DNA of 43,145 nucleotides from positions 1-43,145 of the forward strand of contig QEFD01000234.1 in NCBI GenBank assembly GCA_003086435.1, read 5' to 3'. Below are positions 9,999 to 20,076 of the stretch, one piece after another. The DNA is from Acidianus hospitalis (GTDB lineage Archaea; Thermoproteota; Thermoprotei_A; Sulfolobales; Sulfolobaceae). Numbering within the stretch: position 1 is the first letter of the stretch; each line of letters begins with the position of its first letter. The notes beneath the pieces were generated by a model. That model searched no databases. It saw nothing but the letters and a program-made list of their open reading frames with translations, and was not told the origin of the DNA. The position numbers and the translations under genes were made by a program.

Positions 9999-11002
9999 CG
10001 TAGTGCATCCCTCACCGCGTCTATTGGATTTTCATAAAAATTAATTCCATGTTCCTTAAGGATTTTCCAACCTTCTTCCTCATTAGTTCCGACTAATCTA
10101 ACGAATATTGGCTTCTTTATCACATTATACGCATCAACAATTCCCACTGCGCCCTCGTCACACCTAGTTATACCGCCATATATATTTACAAGGATTTTCT
10201 TTACCTTAGGATTTGACCCAACTTTTATAACACAATATCTAACTCTTTCCCTATCCGCTCCTCCTCCTACGTCCATGAAATCTGCAGGGTTTCCTCCCAT
10301 TAGTTTTACCATATCCATTGTGGCCATAGTTAAACCTGCTCCATTGCCGATTATTCCTATATCTCCATCAAGTTCTACATAACTATCTGGAGAATACTCC
10401 CTGCCAATTTCCTTTAGAAAATCCTGGTGCTTGTAAAGTGCATTATCCTCTAAGATCACTTTGGAATCAAGAGCTATTACGCCGTTATCAGTTACAGCCA
10501 ACGGATTAATTTCTACCAGCTCAGCGTCGTACTCTGTAAAAATCTTGTATAAGCCTTGAATTACTTGAAATAAACCTTTTACGCCTAAATATTTTTCTAT
10601 CTCTATTACATCATATCCTCTAGGTCCCCTTTCTATAGGAATTATAAACTTCTTTACTTCACCAGAGCTTTCAATATCAATTCCACCGTGAGGTGAGGCT
10701 ATTAGCATAGGTTCTGCAGTATCTCTATCAAGAATCATGGAAAGATAAACTTCTCTATCATGGGGAATATATTCCTCAACTAGAAATTTATTTATGCCTA
10801 GTTTTCTCATCTCTTGTATTGCAGAGTTAACATCATCAGTTACCTTAACAAGTCCTCTTTTTCCTCTTCCACCTTCTAGAATTTGAGCTTTAACAACAGC
10901 TTTTCCTTTCCAATCTATATTACCTTCAGTTACTATTCCGTGAGGTATTTTTATTCCTACTTTAGAAAATAGAAGCTTTCCTTCATATTCATAGAGTTTC
11001 AT
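9995..11002 (-). CDS. sucC: Succinyl-CoA synthetase beta subunit
   Basis: This 335-residue ATP-grasp subunit couples nucleotide phosphorylation to succinyl-CoA formation. Visible features are the N-terminal [22 protein letters not shown] (ATP-grasp lysine and glycine loop), EINPLAV with metal ligands, [11 protein letters not shown], and [10 protein letters not shown], which are typical of beta subunits. It is slightly shorter than bacterial SucC (about 388) but normal for crenarchaea. Its start overlaps the end of the EndoIII-like gene by 14 nt, and its stop overlaps the probable sucD start. Confidence 0.93.
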   Translation of the reverse strand: MKLYEYEGKLLFSKVGIKIPHGIVTEGNIDWKGKAVVKAQILEGGRGKRGLVKVTDDVNSAIQEMRKLGINKFLVEEYIPHDREVYLSMILDRDTAEPMLIASPHGGIDIESSGEVKKFIIPIERGPRGYDVIEIEKYLGVKGLFQVIQGLYKIFTEYDAELVEINPLAVTDNGVIALDSKVILEDNALYKHQDFLKEIGREYSPDSYVELDGDIGIIGNGAGLTMATMDMVKLMGGNPADFMDVGGGADRERVRYCVIKVGSNPKVKKILVNIYGGITRCDEGAVGIVDAYNVIKKPIFVRLVGTNEEEGWKILKEHGINFYENPIDAVRDALR

Positions 11003-11666
11003 TATATTTGTTTCTGCATAAAGGTTTAAGAATGCATTTATCGCATTTAGGCTTATTTAGATAACAAAAAGCCTTACCTATAGAGACTATTCCGGCATGG
11101 AAGAGTTTATATAGAAAAAGATCCTTCTTTAAGTTGTCTTCAACATAATCCTTTGCCTCTTTTTTACTCATTTTCTTATTTAAAACTCTTGAAAGAACTC
11201 TCCTTAAGTATTCAGACTGAGGAAAAACAAGTTGATTATTTGCAAAAAGTAATAAAGAATCTGCAGTCTCTTCTCCTATACCTTCAATTTCTAGTATTTT
11301 ATCTCTATTTTCTACTGTTAAAAAATTTTTTAGCCCACCATTTTTACTTACAATTTCACTAAAATTCTTAAGTCTTCTAGCTTTAGTTTTATAGAAATTA
11401 ACGCTGTGAATCTGATCTTCCAAAACAAGCAAAGGAAGTTCTGCTATTTTATCAATATAATTTAACCCTTTTCTTCTTAAGTTCTCGATAACCTTGGCTA
11501 CTGTTTCCCATTTAGTCATTTGAACTAAAAATGCTGAAATGGCTATTTCATCAGCGGATTTTAATCCACCCCACCATTCAAAAGAATAAGGATCAGAAAC
11601 TATCCAACCCATTTTCTTTAAAAATTCCCTATTTTCGTCTATTATTTTTAATATTTCATATATCAT
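10989..11666 (-). CDS. Endonuclease III-like HhH-GPD protein, altered catalytic residues
   Basis: This 225-residue protein has the HhH-GPD fold of DNA base-excision glycosylases. The helix-hairpin-helix is [12 protein letters not shown] (about residues 126-137) and the [4Fe-4S] cluster cysteines are C201, C208, C211 and C217 (C-x6-C-x2-C-x5-C). The Schiff-base lysine of EndoIII is Glu here (E133), as also happens in MagIII-like monofunctional glycosylases. The otherwise conserved catalytic Asp before the Y-x-R-R segment is Ser (S151 in [10 protein letters not shown]). It may be a non-catalytic DNA-binding relative or use other residues. It overlaps both neighbours (11 and 14 nt) in the sucCD block. 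Confidence 0.82.
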   Translation of the reverse strand: MIYEILKIIDENREFLKKMGWIVSDPYSFEWWGGLKSADEIAISAFLVQMTKWETVAKVIENLRRKGLNYIDKIAELPLLVLEDQIHSVNFYKTKARRLKNFSEIVSKNGGLKNFLTVENRDKILEIEGIGEETADSLLLFANNQLVFPQSEYLRRVLSRVLNKKMSKKEAKDYVEDNLKKDLFLYKLFHAGIVSIGKAFCYLNKPKCDKCILKPLCRNKYNETL

Positions 11667-12597
11667 TCAACACCACGCTTACAAGCCTCTCCGTGCCAGG
11701 AGTATACACCTTTGGTTGCTTAGGATTCTCAATATATTTTAAAATTTCATCTTTAGTAGACCAATTGGAAGGGTCATTAAGGAATACTGCCCCCAAAATT
11801 TCTGCATATAACTTACTGTCCTCAAATGTAGCTGCGTATTTCCAGTCCTTATTGTATACTATAATTGTAGGTTTTTTATACATTACAACAGCCTCCATAG
11901 CAGTTTTGCCTTGATGAGTTATTACCAATTTAGCTTTAGCTATATACCTTTCAATATCTGGATCAAAGGAAAAAACTTTCCAACCTTTTTTCTCATATTT
12001 TTTATTTACTTTTCCTGTTTGTAGAACTACATTATCTATATCTAAGGAATATAAAATATCAAAAAGTCTCTCAAAGCCTTCGCTCCCAGTAGTAACTAAT
12101 ATATAACCTTCGTCTGAAGGAGTATATTTAGGCCTCTCGACTATAGGTCCAACGACTATTCCATTTTTGTAAAGTTTCTCTTGTTCCTTCCAATGTAGAA
12201 ATACATGCTTTGAGTACTTTGATATTATATTTACGGCCTTTCCTTTAGTCACTATCCTATCTTGACTTTCAATAACGTAAATATTTGAGGATTTAACAAA
12301 TTGGAAGAAAGAGGGAAAAATTGAATGATTAGAGCCGGTAGCTATAACCTTCTTATATTTCCTTATTTTGGCGCTATGAATCATTGATAATAAAAAAGAG
12401 GACAACGAAAGGTTTCCCGAGGGGGATCTAAATTTTTCTACTTCATAGATTTTATCTGCAAATTGAGAAATCATCTTTTTGCTCATTTCGTCTCCTTTAG
12501 GTATAATAAAGTCAGCTTTGTAAGGTAGATACTCTGCTATCGCTCTTGCGAAACCGGTATGTCCTCCACCGCTAGCAATTATTAATATATCACTCAT
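11656..12597 (-). CDS. Alg14/Alg13-like glycosyltransferase (single chain)
   Basis: The protein has 313 residues. The N-terminal half has the Alg14 pattern [14 protein letters not shown] (about residues 8-21), a membrane-association-type domain. The C-terminal half resembles Alg13/Mur[18 protein letters not shown], and [13 protein letters not shown], which fits the UDP-GlcNAc-binding glycine/glutamine region. Eukaryotes encode these halves as two proteins that add the second GlcNAc to dolichol-PP-GlcNAc. A role in N-glycan or other lipid-linked glycan assembly is an inference. It is first in the minus-strand block that includes the EndoIII-like gene and sucCD. Confidence 0.75.
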   Translation of the reverse strand: MSDILIIASGGGHTGFARAIAEYLPYKADFIIPKGDEMSKKMISQFADKIYEVEKFRSPSGNLSLSSFLLSMIHSAKIRKYKKVIATGSNHSIFPSFFQFVKSSNIYVIESQDRIVTKGKAVNIISKYSKHVFLHWKEQEKLYKNGIVVGPIVERPKYTPSDEGYILVTTGSEGFERLFDILYSLDIDNVVLQTGKVNKKYEKKGWKVFSFDPDIERYIAKAKLVITHQGKTAMEAVVMYKKPTIIVYNKDWKYAATFEDSKLYAEILGAVFLNDPSNWSTKDEILKYIENPKQPKVYTPGTERLVSVVLNDI

Positions 12598-12638
12598 TTG
12601 ATAAAAGCATTATAATCCCTTTAATAATAAAGCCTACT

Positions 12639-14267
12639 ATGGAAGAGTACAAAGGAGTTTGGCTAAAAGGAGGAATAATATTAGCGTTCAATCTTTTAGC
12701 TGACGGTAAGAAAGCAGTTGCCGTAGGTTTAGGCGAAAGAGACTTCTACGTAGATGTAGAAATGGATAGCTCAATGAGCTTAGCTGAAGCAAAAAAATAC
12801 GCAAAAGAAGGAAATTACGAAATAAAAATTGAGGGAAAGAAAGCAAGGGCAGGAAATTATGAAGTTTCTTTAGAAAGCGACGTTACTCCTTCTGGAAATC
12901 CCAAGTATTTTGAAATTTTAAACATTTCAGTTCATCACCCGACTCCAGACAAACAATACGTTAGAATAAGGGGAGTAGCTTTCGAAACTGAAGAGCAACT
13001 TAAAGATTACATGAATTGGCTAGAGAAGGCATCTGAGACCGATCATAGAATCTTAGGAGAAAAAATGGATTTATTTAGCTTCCCTGAAGAAGCGGGACCT
13101 GGTCTAGTTCTATATCATCCTAAAGGTCAGATAATTAGGAATGAGTTAATTGATTATATGAAGGAAATAAACGCCTCAATGGGATATCAGGAAGTATATA
13201 CTACGCACGTTTATAGAACGATTTTATGGAAAATAAGTGGGCATTATGAAATGTATAAGGATAAAATGCTAATCTTTACTCACGATGATGAAGAGCTAGG
13301 AATAAAACCAATGAATTGTCCTGCTCACATATTAATTTATAAATCAAGAACCAGAAGCTATAAAGACCTTCCAATTAGGTTTTCAGAATTTGGAAACGTC
13401 TATAGGTGGGAACAAAAAGGTGAATTATACGGTTTATTAAGAGTTAGAGGATTCACCCAAGACGATGGTCACGTCTTTCTAAGAGAAGATCAGCTAGAAA
13501 ATGAGGTTAAGATGCTAATTAGTAAAACTTTGGAAGTATTAGCTAAATTTGGATTTAAAGGAGATGATGTAAGAATCAATTTGTCCACAAGGCCGGATGA
13601 GAGCATAGGTACTGACGAACAATGGGAAAAGGCAACTAATGCTTTAGTTAATGCGTTGCGTTCTCTCAATTTGAAATATCAAGTGAAAGAGAAGGAAGGA
13701 GCGTTTTATGGACCTAAAATAGACTTTGATATAAGAGATAGTTTAGGAAGATGGTGGCAATTATCTACTATTCAAGTAGACTTCAACTTACCTGAAAGAT
13801 TTAAACTAGAGTACGTAGATAAGGATGGAAGTAAGAAAAGGCCAGTAATGGTTCATAGAGCAATATACGGTTCAATAGATAGGTTCTTGGCAATACTTCT
13901 AGAACACTTTAAAGGAAAATTACCCACGTGGCTATCACCAATTCAAGTTAGAATATTGCCAATTAATCCAGAAGTCAGAGAATATGCAGAAAAAGTCTTA
14001 TCTAAACTAGTCTCTGTAAAAATTAGGGCAGAAATAGACTCAGAAGAGGAAACTCTCTCAAAGAGAATTAAAAAAGCTTACGATGATGGAGTTCCTTACA
14101 TTTTAATAATAGGTAAAAAAGAAGCAGAAAGTAATTCAGTAACAATTAGAGCTAGAGGTAATATAGAAGTAAAAGGAGTGCCTTTAGATAAATGCGTGGA
14201 TGCAATATCAAAAGAAATACAAAATAGAGATTTAACAAATACTGCCATAGAGAAGGTAAAGCAATGA
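12639..14267 (+). CDS. thrS: Threonyl-tRNA synthetase, catalytic form lacking the editing domain
   Basis: This 542-residue class II synthetase charges tRNA-Thr. Visible features are the zinc ligands Cys in MNCPAH, His in DDGHVF and His in VMVHRA, motif 2 around [12 protein letters not shown], motif 3 around GSIDRF, and the C-terminal anticodon-binding domain with LPINPEV. The typical archaeal N-terminal editing domain is missing. Crenarchaea are known to supply editing from a separate protein, and that gene is at 31624 in this window. A TATA-like ATTATAAT lies about 27 nt before the ATG. The stop overlaps the ogt start (ATGA). Confidence 0.93.
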   Translation: MEEYKGVWLKGGIILAFNLLADGKKAVAVGLGERDFYVDVEMDSSMSLAEAKKYAKEGNYEIKIEGKKARAGNYEVSLESDVTPSGNPKYFEILNISVHHPTPDKQYVRIRGVAFETEEQLKDYMNWLEKASETDHRILGEKMDLFSFPEEAGPGLVLYHPKGQIIRNELIDYMKEINASMGYQEVYTTHVYRTILWKISGHYEMYKDKMLIFTHDDEELGIKPMNCPAHILIYKSRTRSYKDLPIRFSEFGNVYRWEQKGELYGLLRVRGFTQDDGHVFLREDQLENEVKMLISKTLEVLAKFGFKGDDVRINLSTRPDESIGTDEQWEKATNALVNALRSLNLKYQVKEKEGAFYGPKIDFDIRDSLGRWWQLSTIQVDFNLPERFKLEYVDKDGSKKRPVMVHRAIYGSIDRFLAILLEHFKGKLPTWLSPIQVRILPINPEVREYAEKVLSKLVSVKIRAEIDSEEETLSKRIKKAYDDGVPYILIIGKKEAESNSVTIRARGNIEVKGVPLDKCVDAISKEIQNRDLTNTAIEKVKQ

Positions 14268-14713
14268 TTGTTTATGGCTTATATAAAAGCCCTTTAGGAG
14301 ATATTACTGTAGCTAAAAGTGAAAAAGGATTTGTTATGCTAGATTTTTGTAATTGTGTAGAGAAGAATTCTCTAGATAATGACGCTTTCTCAGATTTTTT
14401 TGAAAAACTAGATAAATATTTTGAAGGAAAGGAAGTAGACTTAAGAGAACCATTAGATATTAATGTTAATCCGTTTAGGTTAAGTGTATTTAAGGAAGTT
14501 ATGAAGATACCTTGGGGCAAAACTAAAACCTATAGAGAAATTGCTAAAATCTTAGGTACATCTCCTAGAGCTGTGGGAATTACGTTATCTAAAAATCCAG
14601 TTCTCTTAATTATACCCTGTCACAGGGTAATTTCTGAGAAAGGGCTAGGAGGTTATTCAAGAGGAATCGAATTAAAGAAAAAGCTTTTAGAACTTGAAGG
14701 AATAAAAATATGA
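14264..14713 (+). CDS. ogt: O6-alkylguanine-DNA alkyltransferase
   Basis: This 149-residue suicide repair protein transfers alkyl groups from O6-alkylguanine to its own cysteine. The active-site PCHRV motif has Cys at residue 119, the position of the reactive cysteine in the characterised S. solfataricus OGT. PRAVG (residues 101-105) carries the Arg finger and [13 protein letters not shown] is the helix-turn-helix. The N-terminal domain has a CNC pair (29-31). It overlaps thrS by 4 nt. Confidence 0.93.
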   Translation: MIVYGLYKSPLGDITVAKSEKGFVMLDFCNCVEKNSLDNDAFSDFFEKLDKYFEGKEVDLREPLDINVNPFRLSVFKEVMKIPWGKTKTYREIAKILGTSPRAVGITLSKNPVLLIIPCHRVISEKGLGGYSRGIELKKKLLELEGIKI

Positions 14714-14720
14714 TTTATCG

Positions 14721-14728
14721 ATTTTTTT
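14721..14728 (+). terminator. T-rich stretch after ogt
   Basis: A run of seven T (ATTTTTTT) begins 8 nt after the ogt stop. Archaeal RNA polymerase commonly terminates at such runs. This separates the thrS-ogt unit from the nucleotidyltransferase gene, which has its own promoter. Confidence 0.4.
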
Positions 14729-14762
14729 CATTAACAATAGTTTAAATGATATAGCGAAAAAA

Positions 14763-14771
14763 CTTAAATAA
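14763..14771 (+). promoter_or_regulatory. TATA box of nucleotidyltransferase gene
   Basis: CTTAAATAA is centred 25 nt before the GTG at 14792. This supports the GTG as a leaderless start. Confidence 0.5.
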
Positions 14772-14791
14772 TTCCCTTACTATGTAGTATT

Positions 14792-15481
14792 GTGAAAGCT
14801 GTTATTTTAGCTGGCGGTTACGGTAAAAGATTAAGACCATTAACTGATGATAAACCTAAGCCTTTAATAGAAATAGCGGGAAAACCAATTTTAGAATGGC
14901 AAATTTTATGGCTCAAAAGTTTTGGAATAACTTCCTTCATTATCCTTGCAGGATATAAAAAAGAAGTCTTAGTTGAATGGGTTACTAAAAATAAAGCCAG
15001 GTTAGGGATTGAATGTCTGTTTAGCATGGAAGAAGAGCCTTTAGGTACTGGAGGTGCAATATATCAAGTTAAATCTTTCCTAAATGAGAACTTTATTGCA
15101 GTAAATGGAGATATTCTTACAAACCTGGATATAAGGGAATTAAAGCAAGTAGATGAAACCGCTATAGCATCAATTTCTCTCGTACCCTTAAGAAGTCCTT
15201 ATGGTGTAGTGCAAACAGAAGGTGATAAAATTATGAAATTCGTGGAAAAACCCGTATTGAAAGATTACTGGATTAACGCAGGAGTATATTTCTTAAAATC
15301 TAGCATATTCGAATATCTACCTGAAAAAGGCGACATAGAAAGAATAACTTTCCCTACGTTAGCAGAAAAAGGCTTGCTTAGAGGTAAAAAATTCGAGAAT
15401 GTGTATTGGAGATCAATAGACTCCGTAAAAGATGTTGAAGAGGCTTCTAATGAAATTCCTCAAGTATTTAACTTTGAATAA
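14792..15481 (+). CDS. Sugar-1-phosphate nucleotidylyltransferase (mannose-1-P guanylyltransferase-like)
   Basis: This 229-residue enzyme is a single NTP-transferase domain. [13 protein letters not shown] (residues 6-18) is the intact signature with the catalytic Arg13, KPKPL carries the substrate lysine, and NGDI (about 110) and FVEKP (about 151) are metal and sugar sites. It lacks the C-terminal left-handed helix domain. It would make NDP-sugars, for example GDP-mannose or a glucose derivative, for glycan synthesis; the specific sugar is not deducible. It starts at GTG and overlaps the convergent small gene by 14 nt. Confidence 0.85.
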   Translation: MKAVILAGGYGKRLRPLTDDKPKPLIEIAGKPILEWQILWLKSFGITSFIILAGYKKEVLVEWVTKNKARLGIECLFSMEEEPLGTGGAIYQVKSFLNENFIAVNGDILTNLDIRELKQVDETAIASISLVPLRSPYGVVQTEGDKIMKFVEKPVLKDYWINAGVYFLKSSIFEYLPEKGDIERITFPTLAEKGLLRGKKFENVYWRSIDSVKDVEEASNEIPQVFNFE

Positions 15482-15653
15482 TTTCTACATCGCCGTCATC
15501 ACTATAATAATCTCTTATAACCTTATCTATTCCCTTATTTTTTATTTCCTTTAGTAAGATCTTGAATTTCTCATCCAGTATTTCAGCACAATCTTCTGGC
15601 ATCTTTTCTTCCAATATACTTATTATAAGTCTTATCTTTTCTATCTCGTTCAT
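15468..15653 (-). CDS. Small hypothetical protein
   Basis: A 61-residue charged, helical protein ([13 protein letters not shown]...) with an acidic C-terminus. No family is recognised. A TATA-like ATTAAC lies roughly 22-26 nt before the ATG on the minus strand, and the composition looks like real coding sequence rather than a shadow. It overlaps the convergent nucleotidyltransferase by 14 nt. Confidence 0.5.
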   Translation of the reverse strand: MNEIEKIRLIISILEEKMPEDCAEILDEKFKILLKEIKNKGIDKVIRDYYSDDGDVEIIQS

Positions 15654-15733
15654 ATAAAGATAGAGAGTTAATAACCACGAGTGAGTGTAAGATAAAAGTA
15701 AAATTTATCAACTATAAAATAGAGTAAAAAAGT

Positions 15734-15822
<89 letters not shown>

Positions 15823-15843
15823 TTATCACTTTAATCAGAAATC

Positions 15844-15851
15844 TTTTATTT
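15844..15851 (+). promoter_or_regulatory. TATA box of GAT-QueC gene
   Basis: TTTTATTT is centred 25 nt before the ATG at 15872, giving a leaderless transcript independent of the tRNA upstream. Confidence 0.5.
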
Positions 15852-15871
15852 CCAAATACTACCTTTGCCCT

Positions 15872-17263
15872 ATGTGCAGTGTTTCTGGAGCTTTAATACT
15901 TAACTCTAAAAATTATGACAAAATAGAAAGAAAATTTGCGGAAATCTTAAAAAATGCTGAAGATAGAGGAAGAGACAGTTTCGGCATAATTGTAGTCCAA
16001 TCCGACGGAACTACTAAGTCAGTAAAATACTTAGGAAGACTTTCAGAACAAGAAGAGAAACTTTACGGTATTCTAGACGAAAAAAGTAGAGTAATAATAG
16101 CTAATAATAGAGCAGAACAGACAAAAGAGTTTGTTAATAAAAAAACAGAAAAAGATATACAACCATTTGAAGGAGAAAGATTCATAGTTACTCATAATGG
16201 TATTATTGCTAACGATAAAGAGCTTGAAAAGAAATTTGGCGTAAAGAGAGAGAGTAATATAGATACTGCAGTTATACCTCCTATTTTAGATAAGTTTTGG
16301 AAGGGTGATTTGCCTACATTGAAAGATTTACTTTCAGAAATTAGAGGAAGTTTCGCTTTTATTATAGCTGATAAGAAAAACCCAAATAAAATCTATATTG
16401 CACAGAATTTTAAGCCGGTTTATATGATGTATGATTACGAATTAGGAGCAATATTCTTTACATCCCTAGATGATTACTTTTCTCAAAACCCATTAGATAA
16501 GGTGAATATAACAAAACTTGAGCCATATTCTATCGTGTCAGTAGATTCTAATTTAAAAATTGAAAAGATTGACCTTATAAAGCCAAAAGATAAGAAGAAA
16601 GTACTTGTAATCGCTAGCGGAGGATTAGATTCTACAGTAGCAGCGACTTACTTACTTAGGCAGGGACATGAAATAACGCTTTTGCATTTCAATTATAGGC
16701 ATAAAGCAGAAGAAAAGGAAAGAGAAGCTGTAAGAAAAATTTCTGAATATCTACAAGTTCCATATATAGAAATAGATATTGATTTGTTCAAAATATTAGG
16801 ACACATAACATTATTAAAAGGTGGTGGAGAAATAGTCAAAGAGAGGCAAGGAGAAGAAGGAGCAGAATTTGCTCACGAATGGGTACCTGCCAGAAATCTC
16901 ATATTCTTTTCAGTTGCCTTAGCTATAGCAGAGGCTTATGGTTTTGATGCAATAGCTTCTGGAATTAATCTAGAGGAAGCTGGAGCTTACCCAGATAATG
17001 AAATGGAATTTGTAAGACTGTTCTCTAAACTATCGCCCTACGCAACTGGACCTAATAAAAAGATAGAGGTTATGATGCCAGTAGGTAATCTAGTTAAACA
17101 TGAAATAGTGAAACTTGGAGTAGAAATAGGCGCACCTTTACACTTAACTTGGAGCTGTTATGAAGGAGGAGAAAAACATTGCGGAAAATGCGGACCTTGC
17201 TACATGAGAAAAATGGCCTTTAAGATTAATGGATTGAAGGACCCAGTAGAATACGAAAATTAA
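15872..17263 (+). CDS. GAT-QueC fusion (archaeosine biosynthesis)
   Basis: The protein has 463 residues and two domains. Residues 1 to about 235 are a class II glutamine amidotransferase: nucleophile Cys2, GRDS (33-36), NNRAEQT (78-84) and HNG (108-110). From about 243 is a QueC-like PP-loop domain with SGGLDS (249-254) and zinc cysteines C429, C437, C440 and C443. In Crenarchaeota without ArcS, GAT-QueC is known to be one of the enzymes converting preQ0 at tRNA position 15 to archaeosine; the family assignment is firm, activity here is inferred. The start at ATG 15872 is fixed by the need for Cys2. It lies 50 nt after tRNA-Thr and its stop overlaps the next minus-strand gene. Confidence 0.92.
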   Translation: MCSVSGALILNSKNYDKIERKFAEILKNAEDRGRDSFGIIVVQSDGTTKSVKYLGRLSEQEEKLYGILDEKSRVIIANNRAEQTKEFVNKKTEKDIQPFEGERFIVTHNGIIANDKELEKKFGVKRESNIDTAVIPPILDKFWKGDLPTLKDLLSEIRGSFAFIIADKKNPNKIYIAQNFKPVYMMYDYELGAIFFTSLDDYFSQNPLDKVNITKLEPYSIVSVDSNLKIEKIDLIKPKDKKKVLVIASGGLDSTVAATYLLRQGHEITLLHFNYRHKAEEKEREAVRKISEYLQVPYIEIDIDLFKILGHITLLKGGGEIVKERQGEEGAEFAHEWVPARNLIFFSVALAIAEAYGFDAIASGINLEEAGAYPDNEMEFVRLFSKLSPYATGPNKKIEVMMPVGNLVKHEIVKLGVEIGAPLHLTWSCYEGGEKHCGKCGPCYMRKMAFKINGLKDPVEYEN

Positions 17264-17616
17264 ATAAAAGTATGAGGATTAGACTCAGCATGAGGATTTC
17301 TTATCATGTTTAATATTAACTCATTTCCTTTACTTAATTTCTCTAATAATGAGAGAGAAAGAACTCTGATTAGCTCTTTCCTACATCTTATATTATCTTC
17401 AAGAACAGAAATTATCTGATCTCTAAATTTCGAATCAATCTCACTAATCCACGATTCTTCCTTTAGCTCTCTAAGCTCTTTCTCTATTTCTGACGAAATT
17501 TTTATTATATCTTCATTTGCATCATTATTCTTTGCTAGTTCTACGAGATATTCTCCAGCTTCAAGAATTTTTCCATCGTTCAGATAGTTCACAGCTTTAA
17601 GCAGATCTTCAAACAT
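17260..17616 (-). CDS. Hypothetical helical protein
   Basis: 118 residues, almost wholly predicted helical and charged (for example [12 protein letters not shown]), and ending in a His/Pro-rich tail. No recognised family. It overlaps the GAT-QueC stop by 4 nt on the opposite strand. Confidence 0.6.
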   Translation of the reverse strand: MFEDLLKAVNYLNDGKILEAGEYLVELAKNNDANEDIIKISSEIEKELRELKEESWISEIDSKFRDQIISVLEDNIRCRKELIRVLSLSLLEKLSKGNELILNMIRNPHAESNPHTFI

Positions 17617-17675
17617 AGTTATGTATAGTGCTATAAGGTTAAAAAATAAAGCTTTGAGTTAAGAAAAGAGGAAAA

Positions 17676-18098
17676 TTATTTGACAACAATTACTGGAATC
17701 TTAGATTCTTGAACAACTCTTGAAGACACGCTACCTAAAAGTATTCTCTTGAACCTTGATAAGCCTCTGCTACCCATTATTATAAGCTTTATATCATTCT
17801 TATTTGCATATTCTAGAATAGCCGTTGCTGGATCTCCGCTTAAAACCTCACCTACTGCTTTTACTCCATTTTGAGTGGCCTTCTTAACAGCCTCATCTAT
17901 ATCTTTCTTGGCTTTCTTTTCCATCTCTTCAATCGCAGAAAGAGGTGGAAGGACACCTACAGTTTCAAATATCGTTTCATCTACAGCTTCAACTACGTAG
18001 ACTTCTGAGCTATATCTTTTTGCTAAATCTATTGCAACATCTAAAGCCTTTTTACTATGCTCAGATCCATCGTATGCAACTAATATTTTCTCAAACAT
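17676..18098 (-). CDS. Universal stress protein (UspA family)
   Basis: The 140-residue single Usp domain begins [15 protein letters not shown], with the ATP-binding loop [15 protein letters not shown] near the C-terminus fitting G-x2-G-x9-G-S. It is therefore probably an ATP-binding, dimeric stress protein. I chose ATG 18098 over the GTG one codon upstream. It appears monocistronic. Confidence 0.9.
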   Translation of the reverse strand: MFEKILVAYDGSEHSKKALDVAIDLAKRYSSEVYVVEAVDETIFETVGVLPPLSAIEEMEKKAKKDIDEAVKKATQNGVKAVGEVLSGDPATAILEYANKNDIKLIIMGSRGLSRFKRILLGSVSSRVVQESKIPVIVVK

Positions 18099-18135
18099 CA
18101 CTTTTCTCTCTTAAGAGACAAATATAAATTATTTT

Positions 18136-18666
18136 CTATTTCCCAAAAATATACGATCTAACGTACCTCTTTAATTCAGACAGTTTATTTTTAGATAGCA
18201 CACAAGAAGAAATTTCATCGATTTTTATCTTTTCTACATTACTAAGCAAAGATTTTTTAGCCTCAGCTTCAACTCTTCCCTTTTCTGTTAATTTGAAATA
18301 TTTATAACCTTCAGCATAGCCAGATCTAATCAAATAAAGTAAATGAGCCTCCATCCTAGGACTGTAAATAAAAATTCTCTTGTCCCACCTAAAATAAAAA
18401 AGGCAATCTTGCGTAATATATCTAGAAGACAAGTAATCGCAAACTAAGAACGACATAACAAAAAACTGAATTTTACTCAATTCTTTATACGACAAGGAGG
18501 TTAAAATTATGTCATCTATTGAGAAAGAATAATTTACTTCCTTCTCTTTTACTAGCGTATCATATTCTGCATTACACTTTTTCAAAATTAGATAAGTTGA
18601 AAGTAACGATCCGTATTTTTCAGCTTCTTCAACTGCCTCGCCTAAAAGTTGCTTCAATCGTGACAT
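18136..18666 (-). CDS. Hypothetical protein with possible winged-helix part
   Basis: About 176 residues. The second half (LLYLIRSGYAEGYKYFKLTEKG) looks like a wing and helix of a winged-helix domain. The middle is hydrophobic and aromatic (FFVMSFLVCDYL). I chose ATG 18666 over the TTG at 18681. It lies 28 nt after the glycosyltransferase on the same strand and may be co-transcribed. Function unknown. Confidence 0.6.
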   Translation of the reverse strand: MSRLKQLLGEAVEEAEKYGSLLSTYLILKKCNAEYDTLVKEKEVNYSFSIDDIILTSLSYKELSKIQFFVMSFLVCDYLSSRYITQDCLFYFRWDKRIFIYSPRMEAHLLYLIRSGYAEGYKYFKLTEKGRVEAEAKKSLLSNVEKIKIDEISSCVLSKNKLSELKRYVRSYIFGK

Positions 18667-18694
18667 TAATAGAATGTACAAAATCTAGTTTAAA

Positions 18695-19996
18695 TTAATA
18701 TTCTGAAGCAGCTTCTTCTAAGACCGCTTTTATACTATCGAATTCATTATCGATTAGGCATTTTTTCACAGTTTCATAGCCTAAACTCCCAAGTTTATCT
18801 TCTTCTTTTAATGCCTTAGATATTCCTTCTGCCATCTCTTCATAAGTTCTAAATGTATAACCATTACCTCCATCTATTACTAATTCACTTACGCCTGCAC
18901 CTTTGCTTACCACAACTGGCTTCTTAAAAAGCCAGCCTTCACATACAGTTAATCCAAATCCTTCAATTCTTGAAGGCAATGCAACGGCATTAGCCCTTTT
19001 ATATAATGCCATTAGTTCTTCATCACTCACGTAACCGGTAAAGATTACTTTATTCTCTACCTTTAGATCCCTAGCTAGTTCTCTTAATTTTCTACTCCAT
19101 ATACTAGCTTTATCATGACCTAGACTTTTACTAGTAAAGCTACCATCTCCTGCTAAAACAAGTTTTACGTCAAGGTTTTTAATAGCTTGAATCGCTACAT
19201 CCTGGCTTTTTATAGGATCCATTCTTGCTACAACTAAAACTACTTTATCATCATCATTAATTCCAAATTTCCTCTCAACGTTCTCAACGTCAGATTTACT
19301 TACATTAGTATTATAATATGAAGGATCTATGTACGGGTATATCTGCTTAACTTTTACTTTAGCTCCAGTTCTTACTAGACCTTCAAGATCTCTTTTAGTA
19401 CTTACTATTACTGCATCAAACCCTTCAAAAGACCTAATAAGGAAATTCCTTAACTTTTCATTAAGCATTTCCGGAACAAAAGGTATGTGGTACCATAAAA
19501 CTGCCGGGGCCGAAGGTCCAATTATTCCTCCTACTAATAATTGTTGAAAATCGTTAATAAAATATACGTCTGTATCAGAATACAACTCAAGTAATTTCTG
19601 TGCAGATAGCCAGTTATATGTAGCGTAGTCAATATAATCTCTACCATTAAGGTTATATCTAGTTATACCATGCGATTCATTATATATACCTTCTTTAAAC
19701 CTAGTATAACCAGCTAAAGATTTAGGATCTAAATCAACAAAGTAAACGTCAATATTATTCATCCTAACATAAGGAGGGTATCCTGGGCCTAGGGCTACCC
19801 ACTTTGCCTTACCTCCAAATTTATCTATTAAGCCTAACATCATTCTCGCTACTCCGCCTACAGAAATATAGTAGTCTTCGGAACTCAACGTAGAAATATC
19901 TAAAGGTAAATCCAATTCACCGTATTTTTCTACGATATCTTTATAGCTTAACCTAAATCTAATAGGAGGTGTTTGAGTGTTGATAGTAATTCTCAT
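18695..19996 (-). CDS. GT4 glycosyltransferase, trehalose-synthase-like
   Basis: The 433-residue protein has a GT-B fold. The N-terminal half contains INDFQQLL and YHIPFVPE, resembling the acceptor region of trehalose(-phosphate) synthases (HDY...L and HIPFP). The C-terminal GT4 domain has [10 protein letters not shown] and the E-x7-E motif in EGFGLTVCE. It may transfer glucose from an NDP-glucose to make trehalose or a related disaccharide, as archaeal TreT does; other acceptors are possible. Start is ATG 19996 with a TATA-like TTTTAATAG about 26 nt upstream. Confidence 0.8.
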   Translation of the reverse strand: MRITINTQTPPIRFRLSYKDIVEKYGELDLPLDISTLSSEDYYISVGGVARMMLGLIDKFGGKAKWVALGPGYPPYVRMNNIDVYFVDLDPKSLAGYTRFKEGIYNESHGITRYNLNGRDYIDYATYNWLSAQKLLELYSDTDVYFINDFQQLLVGGIIGPSAPAVLWYHIPFVPEMLNEKLRNFLIRSFEGFDAVIVSTKRDLEGLVRTGAKVKVKQIYPYIDPSYYNTNVSKSDVENVERKFGINDDDKVVLVVARMDPIKSQDVAIQAIKNLDVKLVLAGDGSFTSKSLGHDKASIWSRKLRELARDLKVENKVIFTGYVSDEELMALYKRANAVALPSRIEGFGLTVCEGWLFKKPVVVSKGAGVSELVIDGGNGYTFRTYEEMAEGISKALKEEDKLGSLGYETVKKCLIDNEFDSIKAVLEEAASEY

Positions 19997-20046
19997 GCTA
20001 ATTATATTTGGTGCCGGACTATTAAAAACGCTAAGTTTTCACAACA

Positions 20047-20053
20047 TTTTTAA
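20047..20053 (+). promoter_or_regulatory. TATA box of MMPL exporter gene
   Basis: TTTTAAC is centred about 27 nt before the ATG at 20077. Confidence 0.5.
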
Positions 20054-20076
20054 CCTCTGTCTTACTGCTTTATATT

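Noticed and set aside
11531..11914. Open frame of 127 codons on the plus strand
   Set aside because: It lies antisense to the glycosyltransferase and EndoIII-like genes, has unusual Leu/Phe/Ser-rich composition and no motif; a shadow.
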